A program made the translations under genes and the position numbers. A DNA stretch of 21,251 nt from Sivonenia sp049582005 (GTDB taxonomy: Bacteria; Cyanobacteriota; Cyanobacteriia; Gloeobacterales; PMM-0068), in assembly GCA_049582005.1 (NCBI GenBank), contig JBAUTB010000068.1, positions 1 through 21,251 of the forward strand. Direction: 5' to 3'. The notes beneath the pieces are model-generated. The model saw nothing but the letters and a program-made list of their open reading frames with translations, made no database searches and was not told the DNA's origin. This document shows, piece by piece, positions 1 to 7,560 of this stretch. Every line of letters starts with the position of its first letter. Position 1 is the first letter of the stretch.

Positions 1-132
1 GAAACACCTCAGTTTAGTGGGAATTTTTATCGATGTCTTGCTAATTCTTGCCAAAATTCACAAGTTCCTCCTATGTTCTTGCAGAATAATCATTGGAGCA
101 TGATAGAAGAAAGTAAGTTGCTTAGACGATGA
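1..132 (+). CDS. possible C-terminal end of a gene cut by the left edge
   Basis: Frame 1 is open from the first base to a TGA at 130-132, about 43 codons, and reads like ordinary protein (mixed polar and aromatic residues, two Cys). No start is visible because the window begins inside it. I recognise no family. A stretch this long can be open by chance in one of three frames, so this is only a candidate for the 3' end of an upstream gene. Confidence 0.25.
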   Translation, partial: ETPQFSGNFYRCLANSCQNSQVPPMFLQNNHWSMIEESKLLRR

Positions 133-795
133 AGGTAGAACTACTGGATAGTTTCTGGAGGCAAGGGCTCTCACTTCGTTCAAGCTACTGTAATTCTAAA
201 ATTCTTCATTGATTATGGAAAGATCTCCAATTATGCTCTTAGTCAATGCTAAATTCAAGAGCTTTAACCGCGATAAACCAATAAAAATTAACATGTCTTA
301 ACGAGATTAACATACCTCAATAAAGGCAGTTGTTTTAGGTTGATGCGGATTAGCATTCTCTAATGCTTAATTCTTGTATAATGGGATACTCGCTAATAGC
401 TGACTAGATGAAAAGTGCTTATTCTAATGTAGAAAAAATACATTTTTAGTCAAGCGAACGTGATTGATTCTGTGCCCTTTAGTATCTGTCAGTAACTAAA
501 TTGCTGGGCGTGCTTATTATGCAGGATAAACCTAAGATACTGTCTTGTGTCCGTGGTGACCTACTTATAATGTGCATTTGTTGTTAAATCGATGCATATT
601 TCGCATCACTAGATGAGCAAGGGTATGTCTAGAAAGAAACGATCGTCTCTGGTAAGGCTTGAATGCTGCGCCCTCCTCTGTGCTTTAGCACGTTATTCCA
701 GAGGTGTTTGTACTTTTCGGTGACTTGGTATTGAAGTCTATCGGTTAATTCCTGCCTACAGGCTAAGCTAACCTTATTGCTCCTTCATTTTTCTT
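133..795. other. AT-rich non-coding region
   Basis: No convincing gene is present over about 660 bases on either strand. What can be seen: a TATAAT at 377-382 just after a 6-bp palindrome (AGCATT/AATGCT, 352-367); a second TATAAT at 566-571; a hairpin at 675-704 (CCTCT/AGAGG enclosing GTGC TTTA GCAC); and a small hairpin at 743-773 (GGTTA/TAACC enclosing CCTG/CAGG) about 20 bases before the rhomboid start. A 36-codon ORF from 614 is too short and unusual to call. An unannotated small RNA is possible but not shown. Confidence 0.6.
675..704 (+). other. stem-loop upstream of the rhomboid gene
   Basis: CCTCT (675-679) pairs with AGAGG (700-704), and directly inside it GTGC (680-683) pairs with GCAC (688-691) around a TTTA loop, leaving an 8-base bulge on the 3' side. 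There is no T-run, so it is not a classical terminator. It could be part of a 5' leader or a small RNA. Confidence 0.3.
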
Positions 796-1497
796 ATGGT
801 TCCAATCGGAGATTTTAACCCCAGTAGCCGGACCCCGTATGTGGTTTATTTGCTTCTGGCTACCAATATCCTGGTGTTTCTCTATGAAATAATTCATCCT
901 GATCTAAATCAGTTTTTTAATCAGTGGGCGGTTATCCCTGCCAAAGTTACTCCGGCGCTCAGTGCATTGTTCAGTGGACAAATCCAGGCATGGCCCTACT
1001 TAGTCCCTCTGTTTACCGCGATGTTTTTGCATGGAGGGTTTCTTCACCTCGGTGGAAACATGCTATTTCTATGGATTTTTGGGGATAACGTAGAGGACCG
1101 TTTGGGACATGTGGGGTTTCTCTTTTTCTATTTGACCTGTGGCATTGCAGCTACCTTAGTTCAAATTTGGGGTAATCCTTCCTCTCAGATTCCTAACCTG
1201 GGTGCCAGTGGAGCCATTGCTGGGGTGCTGGGCGCTTATATTGTGTGTTTCCCCTCAGCCAAGATCCAGGCGATTTTCCCTCTGGGCCTCATTCCTATTC
1301 CCTTTAGTGTGCCTGCCATCGCCTTCATCGGATTCTGGTTTGTTCAACAGGCTTTTTACAGCTTTGCCAGCTTAGGACCCCGCACCCAAACCGGTATGGA
1401 GTCTGGAGGGATTGCGTATTTAGCTCATGCCGGGGGCTTTATTATTGGGGCCTTGCTGATGTGGCTCTTTGACCGTAGGCCGCAATATAGGTACTAA
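796..1497 (+). CDS. rhomboid family intramembrane serine protease
   Basis: Predicted 233-residue polytopic membrane protein that should cleave transmembrane segments within the lipid bilayer. The rhomboid core is complete: H79, H84 and N88 (spacing HxxxxHxxxN in transmembrane helix 2), the catalytic serine S138 in GASGA, and the catalytic H211 in AHAGGF, where the helix continues with GxxxG-like packing residues. Hydrophobic helices cover roughly residues 15-35, 70-95, 105-125, 138-155, 170-190 and 205-225. Length fits the small bacterial rhomboids with six helices. The ATG at 796 has no Shine-Dalgarno sequence, which is common in cyanobacteria. Only three bases separate it from the next gene, so the two are probably co-transcribed. 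The substrate cannot be read from sequence. Confidence 0.93.
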   Translation: MVPIGDFNPSSRTPYVVYLLLATNILVFLYEIIHPDLNQFFNQWAVIPAKVTPALSALFSGQIQAWPYLVPLFTAMFLHGGFLHLGGNMLFLWIFGDNVEDRLGHVGFLFFYLTCGIAATLVQIWGNPSSQIPNLGASGAIAGVLGAYIVCFPSAKIQAIFPLGLIPIPFSVPAIAFIGFWFVQQAFYSFASLGPRTQTGMESGGIAYLAHAGGFIIGALLMWLFDRRPQYRY

Positions 1498-1500
1498 ACC

Positions 1501-2283
1501 GTGCTTACGAGTCGTCAGAATCCTCTGGTTAAAGATATAGTCCGACTCCGAGAACAAAAAGAGCGCCAGCGTACCGGCTTGATGCTGCTGGAAGGAACGA
1601 ACCTTTTGACGGAAGCGATAATCATGGGGTGGACTCTGGAAACGGTCTGCTATACCGAGGCTTGGGCTGAACAGCATAAGGCCCTGCTGGAGGGTGTTCT
1701 CGCTCATCGGGTAGAGTGTGTGACCCCCTACATCATAGAAGCCTTAAGTACGACCGTTAGCCCAGATGGAGTAGTAGCCACTGCCCTAAGAAAACTCCCC
1801 GATTGGCAGACTCAACTGACCCAGGGCACGCTTTGGATTATCGCTGAAACTCTACAAGATCCAGGGAATCTGGGTACGTTGCTGCGCACAGCAACGGCAA
1901 CGGGGGCTGGGGTCATTGTCAGTGCTGACAGTGTAGATCCAACGCACCCTAAAGTCCTGCGAGCTACTGCTGGGCAATGGTTTCACCGTCCCCCGGCCCT
2001 GGCTCCTAACCTTTTGGCGGTGGTGGATTACTGTCAGCGGCATAAAATATCGACGTATGCCACTACGGGACAGGCAAGCCAATGTTTTTGGGATTTGGAT
2101 TATCGGGGGCCAGTAGCTTTTGTTTTGGGGAGTGAAGGTCAGGGATTAAGCCCTACACTCCTGAACCGGATCTCGAATCAGGTATCGATTCCGATGGAAG
2201 CGGGTGTGGAGTCCCTAAATGTCGGGATTTCAGCAGCCATCTTGCTCTATGAAGTACAGCGTCAGAGGATAGGGAAGCAGTGA
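1501..2283 (+). CDS. TrmH/SpoU family RNA 2'-O-methyltransferase
   Basis: Predicted SAM-dependent RNA ribose methyltransferase of 260 residues with the trefoil-knot SPOUT fold. All three SpoU motifs are present: motif 1 around residues 119-130 (QDPGNLGTLLRT, with N123 and R129), motif 2 at 208-216 (VLGSEGQGL), and motif 3 at 229-247 (SIPMEAGVESLNVGISAAI). The N-terminal part (about 1-100) resembles the substrate-binding domain of rRNA-type enzymes such as RlmB and TsnR. The target nucleotide is unknown, so I give no symbol. The start is a GTG three bases after the rhomboid stop; the family N-terminus (SRQNPLVKDI) begins right there. It is likely co-transcribed with its neighbours. Confidence 0.9.
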   Translation: MLTSRQNPLVKDIVRLREQKERQRTGLMLLEGTNLLTEAIIMGWTLETVCYTEAWAEQHKALLEGVLAHRVECVTPYIIEALSTTVSPDGVVATALRKLPDWQTQLTQGTLWIIAETLQDPGNLGTLLRTATATGAGVIVSADSVDPTHPKVLRATAGQWFHRPPALAPNLLAVVDYCQRHKISTYATTGQASQCFWDLDYRGPVAFVLGSEGQGLSPTLLNRISNQVSIPMEAGVESLNVGISAAILLYEVQRQRIGKQ

Positions 2284-2347
2284 TCTGTTTTCGGACAGGA
2301 TGAACCAACAATCGTTAGACTGTAGATATCAATGGATACAAACTTTC

Positions 2348-2581
2348 ATGAGCGTGTCTGTCCGTTTCATGCCCGATGACATTATCGTAGAAGCCAGGCC
2401 AGGAGAGTCTTTACTGCTGGTTGCTCGCCGGGCAGGAATTACGATTCCCACGGGATGTTTGATGGGCTCTTGCCATGCCTGCGAAGTTGAAATTAAAGGT
2501 CAAGGACCTGTCTGCTCCTGCTTGACCTCGATGCCCAATCGGTCGATTACGGTCCAGCTTTACTCAGACCCCACATGGTAA
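2348..2581 (+). CDS. small [2Fe-2S] ferredoxin-like protein
   Basis: Short plant-type ferredoxin fold protein, about 77 residues from the preferred start. The cluster-binding loop reads CLMGSCHACEVE, a Cx4Cx2C arrangement, with two further cysteines (VCSC) about eleven residues on that can supply the fourth ligand. The sequence ends in YSDPTW. The loop-to-fourth-Cys distance is much shorter than in photosynthetic ferredoxins, so it is a distinct small subfamily, and the electron partner is unknown. An upstream in-frame ATG at 2300 would add 16 residues; I prefer 2348 because the fold begins there (SVSVRFMPDD). Neither start has a clear ribosome-binding site. It lies six bases before yidD. Confidence 0.85.
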   Translation: MSVSVRFMPDDIIVEARPGESLLLVARRAGITIPTGCLMGSCHACEVEIKGQGPVCSCLTSMPNRSITVQLYSDPTW

Positions 2582-2587
2582 TTAGCC

Positions 2588-2809
2588 ATGAAATTTGTCT
2601 TGCAAAAACTGATTCGCGCCTATCAACTCGTGATTTCACCTTTCTTGGGCCAAAACTGTCGCTTTTTCCCTAGTTGTTCTCACTACGCCCTGGAAGCTAT
2701 AGAAGTCCACGGATCCTTGAGGGGAACGGGACTTGCTATCCGTAGGATCTGTCGGTGTCATCCGTTCCATCCCGGTGGGTATGACCCGGTTCCCCCCCGC
2801 ACCCCCTAA
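2588..2809 (+). CDS. yidD: membrane protein insertion efficiency factor YidD
   Basis: A 73-residue protein matching YidD along its whole length: an N-terminal amphipathic helix (KLIRAYQLVISPFLG), the NCRFFPSCSHYALEAI core with its conserved cysteines, then CRCHPFHPGGYDPVP. In bacteria YidD is peripheral to the inner membrane and aids YidC-dependent insertion of membrane proteins. In many genomes it sits between rnpA and yidC; here it follows a [2Fe-2S] protein by six bases and neither rnpA nor yidC is in the window. The stop codon lies in the loop of a weak ACCCC/GGGGT inverted repeat (2801-2815) that has no T-run. Confidence 0.95.
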   Translation: MKFVLQKLIRAYQLVISPFLGQNCRFFPSCSHYALEAIEVHGSLRGTGLAIRRICRCHPFHPGGYDPVPPRTP

Positions 2810-2906
2810 CGGGGTTGTGAGGAATCATTACAATTTAGGAAAATAGGTTTGCTTCGCTTTGGGGTTACGTAAGATAGCCTTACGAGAATTTGCTCTATGA
2901 CCCTAG

Positions 2907-3224
2907 ATGTTCACGCGGATGCTTACGGATCAACCTTTTATTTGGCTCCTGATTGGGCTATGTTGCTGCTATGTTGCGCTCCAGTTTTGGCTGATTAGAA
3001 GAGCGCTTAAGCAGCATAATCAGCGCTTAGAGAGCGTTCATACCCACCCCTATCCACGGACCCGCAAAGCCCCAGGAACTCATTCCTATTGCTCCCGCTG
3101 CCGCTACTACGCAAATAGTAGTTTTTTGGTATGTACGCCCCATCCGGTGGGTTGGCCTGAACTTGAGCACCAGTGCCAGGATTTTGACTCCATCCTTCCT
3201 GAAGAGCAACCGCAGAACCTCTAG
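2907..3224 (+). CDS. membrane-anchored Cys4 protein, DUF6464-like
   Basis: A 105-residue protein with one hydrophobic segment at about residues 11-30 followed by basic residues (RRALK), which predicts that the C-terminal part is cytoplasmic. That part carries a metal-site-like cysteine set: C62 and C65 in CSRCRYYAN, C76 in LVCTPHP, and C90 in HQCQDF. The CxxCRY...N..L.C..HP....C.DF pattern resembles the cyanobacterial DUF6464 family as I remember it, but I cannot run the comparison. No function is known to me. It lies 97 bases after yidD and 36 before thrS, on the same strand. A Cys4 site could bind zinc or an iron-sulfur cluster. Confidence 0.7.
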   Translation: MFTRMLTDQPFIWLLIGLCCCYVALQFWLIRRALKQHNQRLESVHTHPYPRTRKAPGTHSYCSRCRYYANSSFLVCTPHPVGWPELEHQCQDFDSILPEEQPQNL

Positions 3225-3252
3225 CGATACAATAGAATCCGTCCCTATCGCT
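3223..3252 (+). promoter_or_regulatory. 7-bp inverted repeat just before thrS
   Basis: AGCGATA (3223-3229) and TATCGCT (3246-3252) are perfect reverse complements separated by 16 bases. The first arm overlaps the stop codon of the preceding gene and the second ends eight bases before the thrS ATG. In RNA this would fold next to the ribosome entry site. The spacer contains TACAAT, which could be a weak -10 box. Any regulatory role is inference. Confidence 0.3.
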
Positions 3253-3260
3253 CGTTCTTC

Positions 3261-5045
3261 ATGGCTTCTGTAGACCCTGATATTTTGCGTAGTGCCGATC
3301 CTGACCGTCTGGTTCGGATTCGTCATACCACGAGCCATGTACTCGCGATGGCGGTGCAATCGCTCTTTCCTGAGACGAAAGTGACGATTGGCCCGTGGAT
3401 TGAAAACGGCTTCTATTATGACTTTGACCGTGCAAACCCCTTCACGCCAGAGGACTTGAAGCGGATCAAAAAAGAGATGATTCGCATCCTTAATAAGGAC
3501 TTGCCACTGATTCGGGAAGAAGTCTCCCGTGAAGAGGCCAAAGCCCGGATTGAAGCGCTGCATGAACCCTATAAGTTGGAAATTTTGGAAGGTCTGCAAG
3601 ACCCGATTAGTATCTACCATGTGGCTGACCAATGGTGGGACCTTTGTGCTGGGCCACACTTAGAGCGCACGGGCCAAATTCACCCGAAAGCCTTTGAACT
3701 GGAGTCTGTGGCTGGTGCCTACTGGCGCGGAGATGAAAAAAGAGCTCAACTCCAGCGTATTTACGGTACGGCCTGGGAAACTCCCGAACAACTAGAGGAA
3801 TATCAACGGCGTAAGGAAGAGGCCAAGCGCAGAGACCATCGCAAGCTGGGAAAAGAGCTGGGGCTTTTTATCTTTAGTGACTTGGTCGGTCCTGGTTTAC
3901 CGCTTTGGACCCCGAAAGGTACGGTGTTGCGGTCTACCCTGGAAGACTTCCTCAAGAAAGAACAAGTTAAGCGGGGCTATCAAGGCGTCGTTACGCCCCA
4001 TCTTGCCCGGACGGACCTATTCAAAACTTCTGGGCACTGGCAGCTCTACAAAGACGATATGTTTCCGCTGATGAGGACCAATCCTGAGGATGAATCGGAA
4101 GGCTTTGTCCTGAAGCCGATGAATTGCCCACACCACATTCAGATCTATAAATCTGAACTGAGGAGCTATCGGGAGCTCCCCTTGCGGTTCGCTGAATTCG
4201 GTACGGTCTATCGCTACGAGCAGTCTGGAGAATTGGGCGGATTGACCAGGGTCCGGGGCTTTACGGTAGATGATGCCCACCTCTTTGTTATGCCCAGTCA
4301 GCTCGATGATGAGTTTCGCAAGGTAGTGGATCTGATTCTCTTTGTCTTCAAGGCGCTGCATCTGGAAGATTTCAGTGCTCGTTTAAGTTTCCGCGACCCT
4401 GATTCTGATAAATATATGGGCTCTAGTGAAGCCTGGGATAAGGCACAGGAGGCGATTCGTCGGGCTGTGCAAGACCTTGGCATGAGTCATTTTGAAGCGG
4501 TGGGTGAAGCAGCTTTCTATGGACCGAAGCTGGATTTCATTTTCCGGGATGCTCTGGGTCGGGAATGGCAACTAGGAACGGTGCAGGTGGATTATCAATT
4601 GCCAGAACGGTTTGATCTGGAATATGTGGCAGAAGATGGTAGCCGTCAGCGTCCGGTCATGATCCATCGTGCCCCTTTTGGTTCTCTGGAGCGCCTCATC
4701 GGCATCCTGATTGAGCAATATGCTGGCGATTTCCCGCTGTGGCTGTCTCCCATCCAAGCCCGGATTATCCCGGTCACGGAAGAACATCTCAGCTATGGCA
4801 AGCATCTCCAAGAGCAGCTCCTCAGCCATAACATCCGCGCGGAGGTTGACGATAGCGGTGAGCGGATCGGCAAGAAAGTCCGCAATGCCGAAAAAGACAA
4901 AGTTCCCTACATGCTGGTTGTGGGCGATAAAGAAGTCGCTGCCGAAGCTGTCAGTGTCCGTACACGAGCAGAAGGAGAGCTAGGTGCTCTTCCCGTTGTT
5001 GATCTCATCGCCCAGATGGTGGAGAAAGTTCGAGGGTTGGGGTGA
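3261..5045 (+). CDS. thrS: threonyl-tRNA synthetase
   Basis: Class II aminoacyl-tRNA synthetase charging tRNA-Thr, 594 residues. The N2 editing domain begins almost at once: H22 and H26 (HTTSH) and C129/H133 (CAGPH) are its four catalytic/metal-type residues. The catalytic core has the zinc ligands C289 (MNCPHH) and H340, class II motif 2 around 309-335 (FAEFGTVYRYE...RVRGF), and motif 3 (MIHRAPFGSLERL). The anticodon-binding domain covers about the last 100 residues (from ARIIPVTEE). The N-terminal TGS domain of the roughly 640-residue E. coli-type enzyme is absent, and no in-frame upstream extension supplies it. The start at 3261 is the ATG just after the inverted repeat. It is the last gene of the + strand set; a double hairpin follows its stop. 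Confidence 0.97.
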   Translation: MASVDPDILRSADPDRLVRIRHTTSHVLAMAVQSLFPETKVTIGPWIENGFYYDFDRANPFTPEDLKRIKKEMIRILNKDLPLIREEVSREEAKARIEALHEPYKLEILEGLQDPISIYHVADQWWDLCAGPHLERTGQIHPKAFELESVAGAYWRGDEKRAQLQRIYGTAWETPEQLEEYQRRKEEAKRRDHRKLGKELGLFIFSDLVGPGLPLWTPKGTVLRSTLEDFLKKEQVKRGYQGVVTPHLARTDLFKTSGHWQLYKDDMFPLMRTNPEDESEGFVLKPMNCPHHIQIYKSELRSYRELPLRFAEFGTVYRYEQSGELGGLTRVRGFTVDDAHLFVMPSQLDDEFRKVVDLILFVFKALHLEDFSARLSFRDPDSDKYMGSSEAWDKAQEAIRRAVQDLGMSHFEAVGEAAFYGPKLDFIFRDALGREWQLGTVQVDYQLPERFDLEYVAEDGSRQRPVMIHRAPFGSLERLIGILIEQYAGDFPLWLSPIQARIIPVTEEHLSYGKHLQEQLLSHNIRAEVDDSGERIGKKVRNAEKDKVPYMLVVGDKEVAAEAVSVRTRAEGELGALPVVDLIAQMVEKVRGLG

Positions 5046-5051
5046 GTTGGA

Positions 5052-5147
5052 AACCTCTCCCCCTCTCCGTTCACGGAGGAGGGGAACTGAACCGGAAATT
5101 TCTAAGCTCTTTCTCCCCCTCTCTGCCTGCGGAGAGGGGGAGAGGTT
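5052..5147. repeat. nested C/G-rich double hairpin between convergent genes
   Basis: The first 18 bases (5052-5069, AACCTCTCCCCCTCTCCG) are the exact reverse complement of the last 18 (5130-5147). Inside, two separate hairpins are also possible: CCCCTCTCCG against CGGAGGAGGGG around TTCA, with one bulged base, and a perfect 11-bp stem CTCCCCCTCTC (5113-5123) with GAGAGGGGGAG (5132-5142). The element fills the gap between thrS (+) and the RRM gene (-). It resembles the dispersed CCCCTCTCC palindromes found between genes in many bacterial genomes. It may act as a two-way terminator, although there is no clear T-run. Confidence 0.75.
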
Positions 5148-5154
5148 CTACTTT

Positions 5155-5595
5155 CTAAACCTTCGTCAGTTCCAGCTTTTCTTTAACTGCGAGCAGAGCG
5201 GCCCAGCGGGGATCAATGCCGCTAGGAGTATCTTGGGAAGAAGAAGTCACCGCTTCGCGGCGTGGCTGAGCCTGGCGTGCTCCGCCATTCGAAGATGACT
5301 TTCCCCGAGGACGATTGGTGCGCCCACCAGATTCTGAAGTCTCAGGGGCTTTTGCTTGGGCAATCTCTACTTTCAGGGCTTTGCCTTGAAAATCATGGCC
5401 GTTGAATTTTTCAACCATGGTTTGAGCGAGTTCGGTCCCTTCTATGGTGACGAAACCAAAACCCCGGCATTTTCCTGTTTTATGGTCAGTGACTAGTTTG
5501 ACAGAAACTACTGTACCCACTTGCGTAAACAACCCTTCTATTTCCTGGGCTGTCGTAGTTTCAGACAAATTACCAACATATACACGCTCAGTCAT
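5155..5595 (-). CDS. RRM-type RNA-binding protein (Rbp family)
   Basis: Single RNA-recognition-motif protein of the cyanobacterial Rbp type, 146 residues from the preferred start. RNP2 is VYVGNL (residues 5-10) and RNP1 is CRGFGFVTI (43-51); the RRM ends near residue 80. A basic, low-complexity linker rich in Ser, Gly and Arg follows, and then a short conserved-looking end (IDPRWAALLAVKEKLELTKV). The ATG at 5595 has AGGAG eight bases upstream, so I prefer it over the in-frame ATG at 5619. Family members bind RNA and several are cold-induced. The C-terminal extension makes this one longer than the commonest ones of about 100 residues. It is convergent with thrS and divergent from the CCA enzyme gene. 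Confidence 0.92.
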   Translation of the reverse strand: MTERVYVGNLSETTTAQEIEGLFTQVGTVVSVKLVTDHKTGKCRGFGFVTIEGTELAQTMVEKFNGHDFQGKALKVEIAQAKAPETSESGGRTNRPRGKSSSNGGARQAQPRREAVTSSSQDTPSGIDPRWAALLAVKEKLELTKV

Positions 5596-5744
5596 TAGAT
5601 AACTCCTGGAGAACACCACACAGTTCTGTCCCTTCCTGTCACAAACTTGCCTTCAGCGGAATGAAATATAACTGCATGACTTTAAATTTTGGGAAAACTG
5701 ATTTTTAACCCCTGACAAACATACCATAAGGAACGGTTAGGCTT

Positions 5745-7169
5745 ATGCGTATGCGTCCACTGCTGGAAAAAAGTATTCCCTTTTCACTTCTTCCCGACCC
5801 TTGTTATCTGGTTGGTGGGACAGTCCGAGATGCTCTGGTAGGAGACCAGACCCATAAACCAGAGCGTCCCAAACAAGATTTGGATTTGGTAGTTCCTACG
5901 GGAGCTATTCCCTTGGCCCGCAAGTTGGCAGACTCTTTGGGGGCAGGATTTGTTGTTTTAGATGAAGTCCATCATATTGCGCGGGTGGTGCTTGATAGTG
6001 GCAGCACGCTAGACATTGCTGAACAAGAAGGCCCCTCTATTGAAGTGGACTTGGGGCGACGAGATTTTACCTGTAATGCGATTGCCTATGACCTACAGCG
6101 AGAAGTCTTGATTGATCCTTTCAATGGGAAACAAGACTTAGAACAGCGCGTGGTCCGTATGGTACAGGCTAAAAATTTGACCGAAGACCCTTTGCGATTC
6201 CTGCGGGCCTATCGTATGGCCGCAAAACTAGAATTTACGATAGAATCCCAGACGCGACAAATACTCCAAGCTTCTAACGGGGCGCTTGGGCAAGCTGCTC
6301 CTGAACGGGTACGCGATGAACTGGTTCATCTATTAGAAATGCCGATCGGAACCGAGTGGTTTTTAGCGGCTCAGCAAGATGGAGTGCTCCAGCCTTGGCT
6401 CCCAGAACTTGCTGACTTGGAAAAAATTCCAGCCAACCTCCATCATCATCTGCCGCTTTTGGCGCACACCTTTGAGGTAGTAAGGCAGGTGGATCGAGTT
6501 TTGCCTGAATTAGATATTCGCGATAGTCTGGCCCATGTCCTTGCAGACCGGAGGACCGTATACGTTGCCACCAAGCTCGGGGCCTTACTGCATGACATTG
6601 CCAAGCCTGTGACCTATAGCCTGGATCCAGATACGGGGAAATCCAGTTTTTATCAGCACGAAAAAATTGGTTCGGCGATGACGAAGGAAATGTTGACTCG
6701 CCTCAAGTTTTCTCGCGAAGAAATCCGCTGGGTGACGGCGCTCGTAGAAATGCATCTAAGAACGGGGCAGTTGGTGATGCAGGGAGCTTCAGAGAGGGCC
6801 TTATATAGATTGATGCGGGATGCGGCGGAGAAATTGCCCGCCCTGGTCGTTTTGTCTCTGGCCGATCGGCGTTCTACCTGTGGTGAAGCGGTAACGGCTG
6901 AAATGCAAACGCAATCGACGCTGTTTCATCAAGACCTCTTAGCCCGTTATTGGGCTCCACCTGTTGCGCAACCTTTTCTCTCTGGTAAGGACTTGATTGA
7001 ACACTTGGGTCTGACTCCTGGTCCCGTCTTTAAAGAGATTTTGCAGGCGGTAAAAGAAGCTCAAGCCTTGGGGGACGTCCAAACTCCTGAAGAAGCCCTA
7101 AACTTAGCGCAACGATTGGTAGTGGATAAGACCTCCCGGCTGCCCTTAAGGGAACAAGGTGAGGGATAG
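5745..7169 (+). CDS. cca: tRNA CCA-adding nucleotidyltransferase with HD domain
   Basis: Class II polymerase-beta-type nucleotidyltransferase, 474 residues, that builds or repairs the 3' CCA end of tRNAs. Key residues: the GG motif with R28 and D29 (LVGGTVRDAL), the catalytic pair D45 and D47 (QDLDLV), a further acid at D90, and RRDFTCNA at 105-112. The neck/body segment contains EDPLRFLRAYRMA. A C-terminal HD phosphohydrolase domain follows: H241, H283-D284 (LLHDIAKP) and H305 (QHEKIG). Some cyanobacteria split CC- and A-adding activity between two proteins, so full CCA, CC-only or A-only activity cannot be told apart here. A second ATG two codons on (5751) is also a possible start. The gene stands alone and is followed by an AT-rich spacer. 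Confidence 0.9.
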   Translation: MRMRPLLEKSIPFSLLPDPCYLVGGTVRDALVGDQTHKPERPKQDLDLVVPTGAIPLARKLADSLGAGFVVLDEVHHIARVVLDSGSTLDIAEQEGPSIEVDLGRRDFTCNAIAYDLQREVLIDPFNGKQDLEQRVVRMVQAKNLTEDPLRFLRAYRMAAKLEFTIESQTRQILQASNGALGQAAPERVRDELVHLLEMPIGTEWFLAAQQDGVLQPWLPELADLEKIPANLHHHLPLLAHTFEVVRQVDRVLPELDIRDSLAHVLADRRTVYVATKLGALLHDIAKPVTYSLDPDTGKSSFYQHEKIGSAMTKEMLTRLKFSREEIRWVTALVEMHLRTGQLVMQGASERALYRLMRDAAEKLPALVVLSLADRRSTCGEAVTAEMQTQSTLFHQDLLARYWAPPVAQPFLSGKDLIEHLGLTPGPVFKEILQAVKEAQALGDVQTPEEALNLAQRLVVDKTSRLPLREQGEG

Positions 7170-7274
7170 ACTGACCAAGTCGTTCTGCATGGGTAAGCAG
7201 TTTGCCGAAAGTCGGTTCATCATAAATTGATATTTCTAAACCCTAATTATTTGAACTGAAACAGCTTAATAGGA

Positions 7275-7312
7275 CTTCATCGCTTGAAACCTTTATATAA
7301 ATTTCAATGAAG
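7275..7312 (+). other. bulged hairpin with a competing partner
   Basis: CTTCAT (7275-7280) pairs with ATGAAG (7307-7312), and TGAAA (7285-7289) with TTTCA (7302-7306), giving 11 pairs with a CGCT bulge and an AU-rich 12-base loop. The same 5' arm can instead pair as GACTTCA (7273-7279) with TGAAGTC (7317-7323), so the two folds exclude each other. It has no terminator T-run. Confidence 0.35.
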
Positions 7313-7498
7313 GCATTGAAGTCATTTAAAAAAGTGCTTCTTGAGAAATCAAAAATAATTAGTATTCCCCTAAATCCAAATCCTGTAAGCCCAATTCAAA
7401 ATTTAGAGGATGGAATGGAAAAAATTTAAAAAACAGGACTTATCTTCGAAAAGAGTCTCTAGCTTTTAATTATTTAGCAAGATTTTTTTGATAAATAC

Positions 7499-7527
7499 TT
7501 GACAGAAACCATAGGATTCCATAGCCT
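7499..7527 (+). promoter_or_regulatory. sigma-70-type promoter for rsmH-ftsI
   Basis: A perfect TTGACA -35 box lies at 7499-7504. Seventeen bases on, TAGCCT (7522-7527) fits the TAnnnT minimum of a -10 box. Transcription would begin near 7534, about 25 bases before the GTG of rsmH. The weak -10 lowers confidence; TATAGC at 7535-7540 is an alternative with worse spacing. Confidence 0.5.
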
Positions 7528-7560
7528 AATTTGATATAGCTATTTCTTGAGTCTATTCTA

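Larger units (their letters stand above)
7170..7560. other. AT-rich spacer upstream of the rsmH-ftsI operon
   Basis: There is no gene in these 391 bases. They hold a bulged hairpin at 7275-7312, an alternative pairing of the same 5' arm with 7317-7323, a wide TCCTGT/ACAGGA inverted pair (7381-7386 and 7433-7438), and the promoter at 7499-7527. The very AT-rich composition between two GC-richer genes suggests a regulatory leader rather than lost coding sequence. Confidence 0.6.

Noticed and set aside
2801..2815. ACCCC/GGGGT repeat as a terminator of yidD
   Set aside because: Only five pairs, no T-run, and the next gene is on the same strand.
3027..3659. 210-codon ORF on the minus strand
   Set aside because: Antisense to the Cys4 protein and thrS genes; no family features, and thrS is certain.
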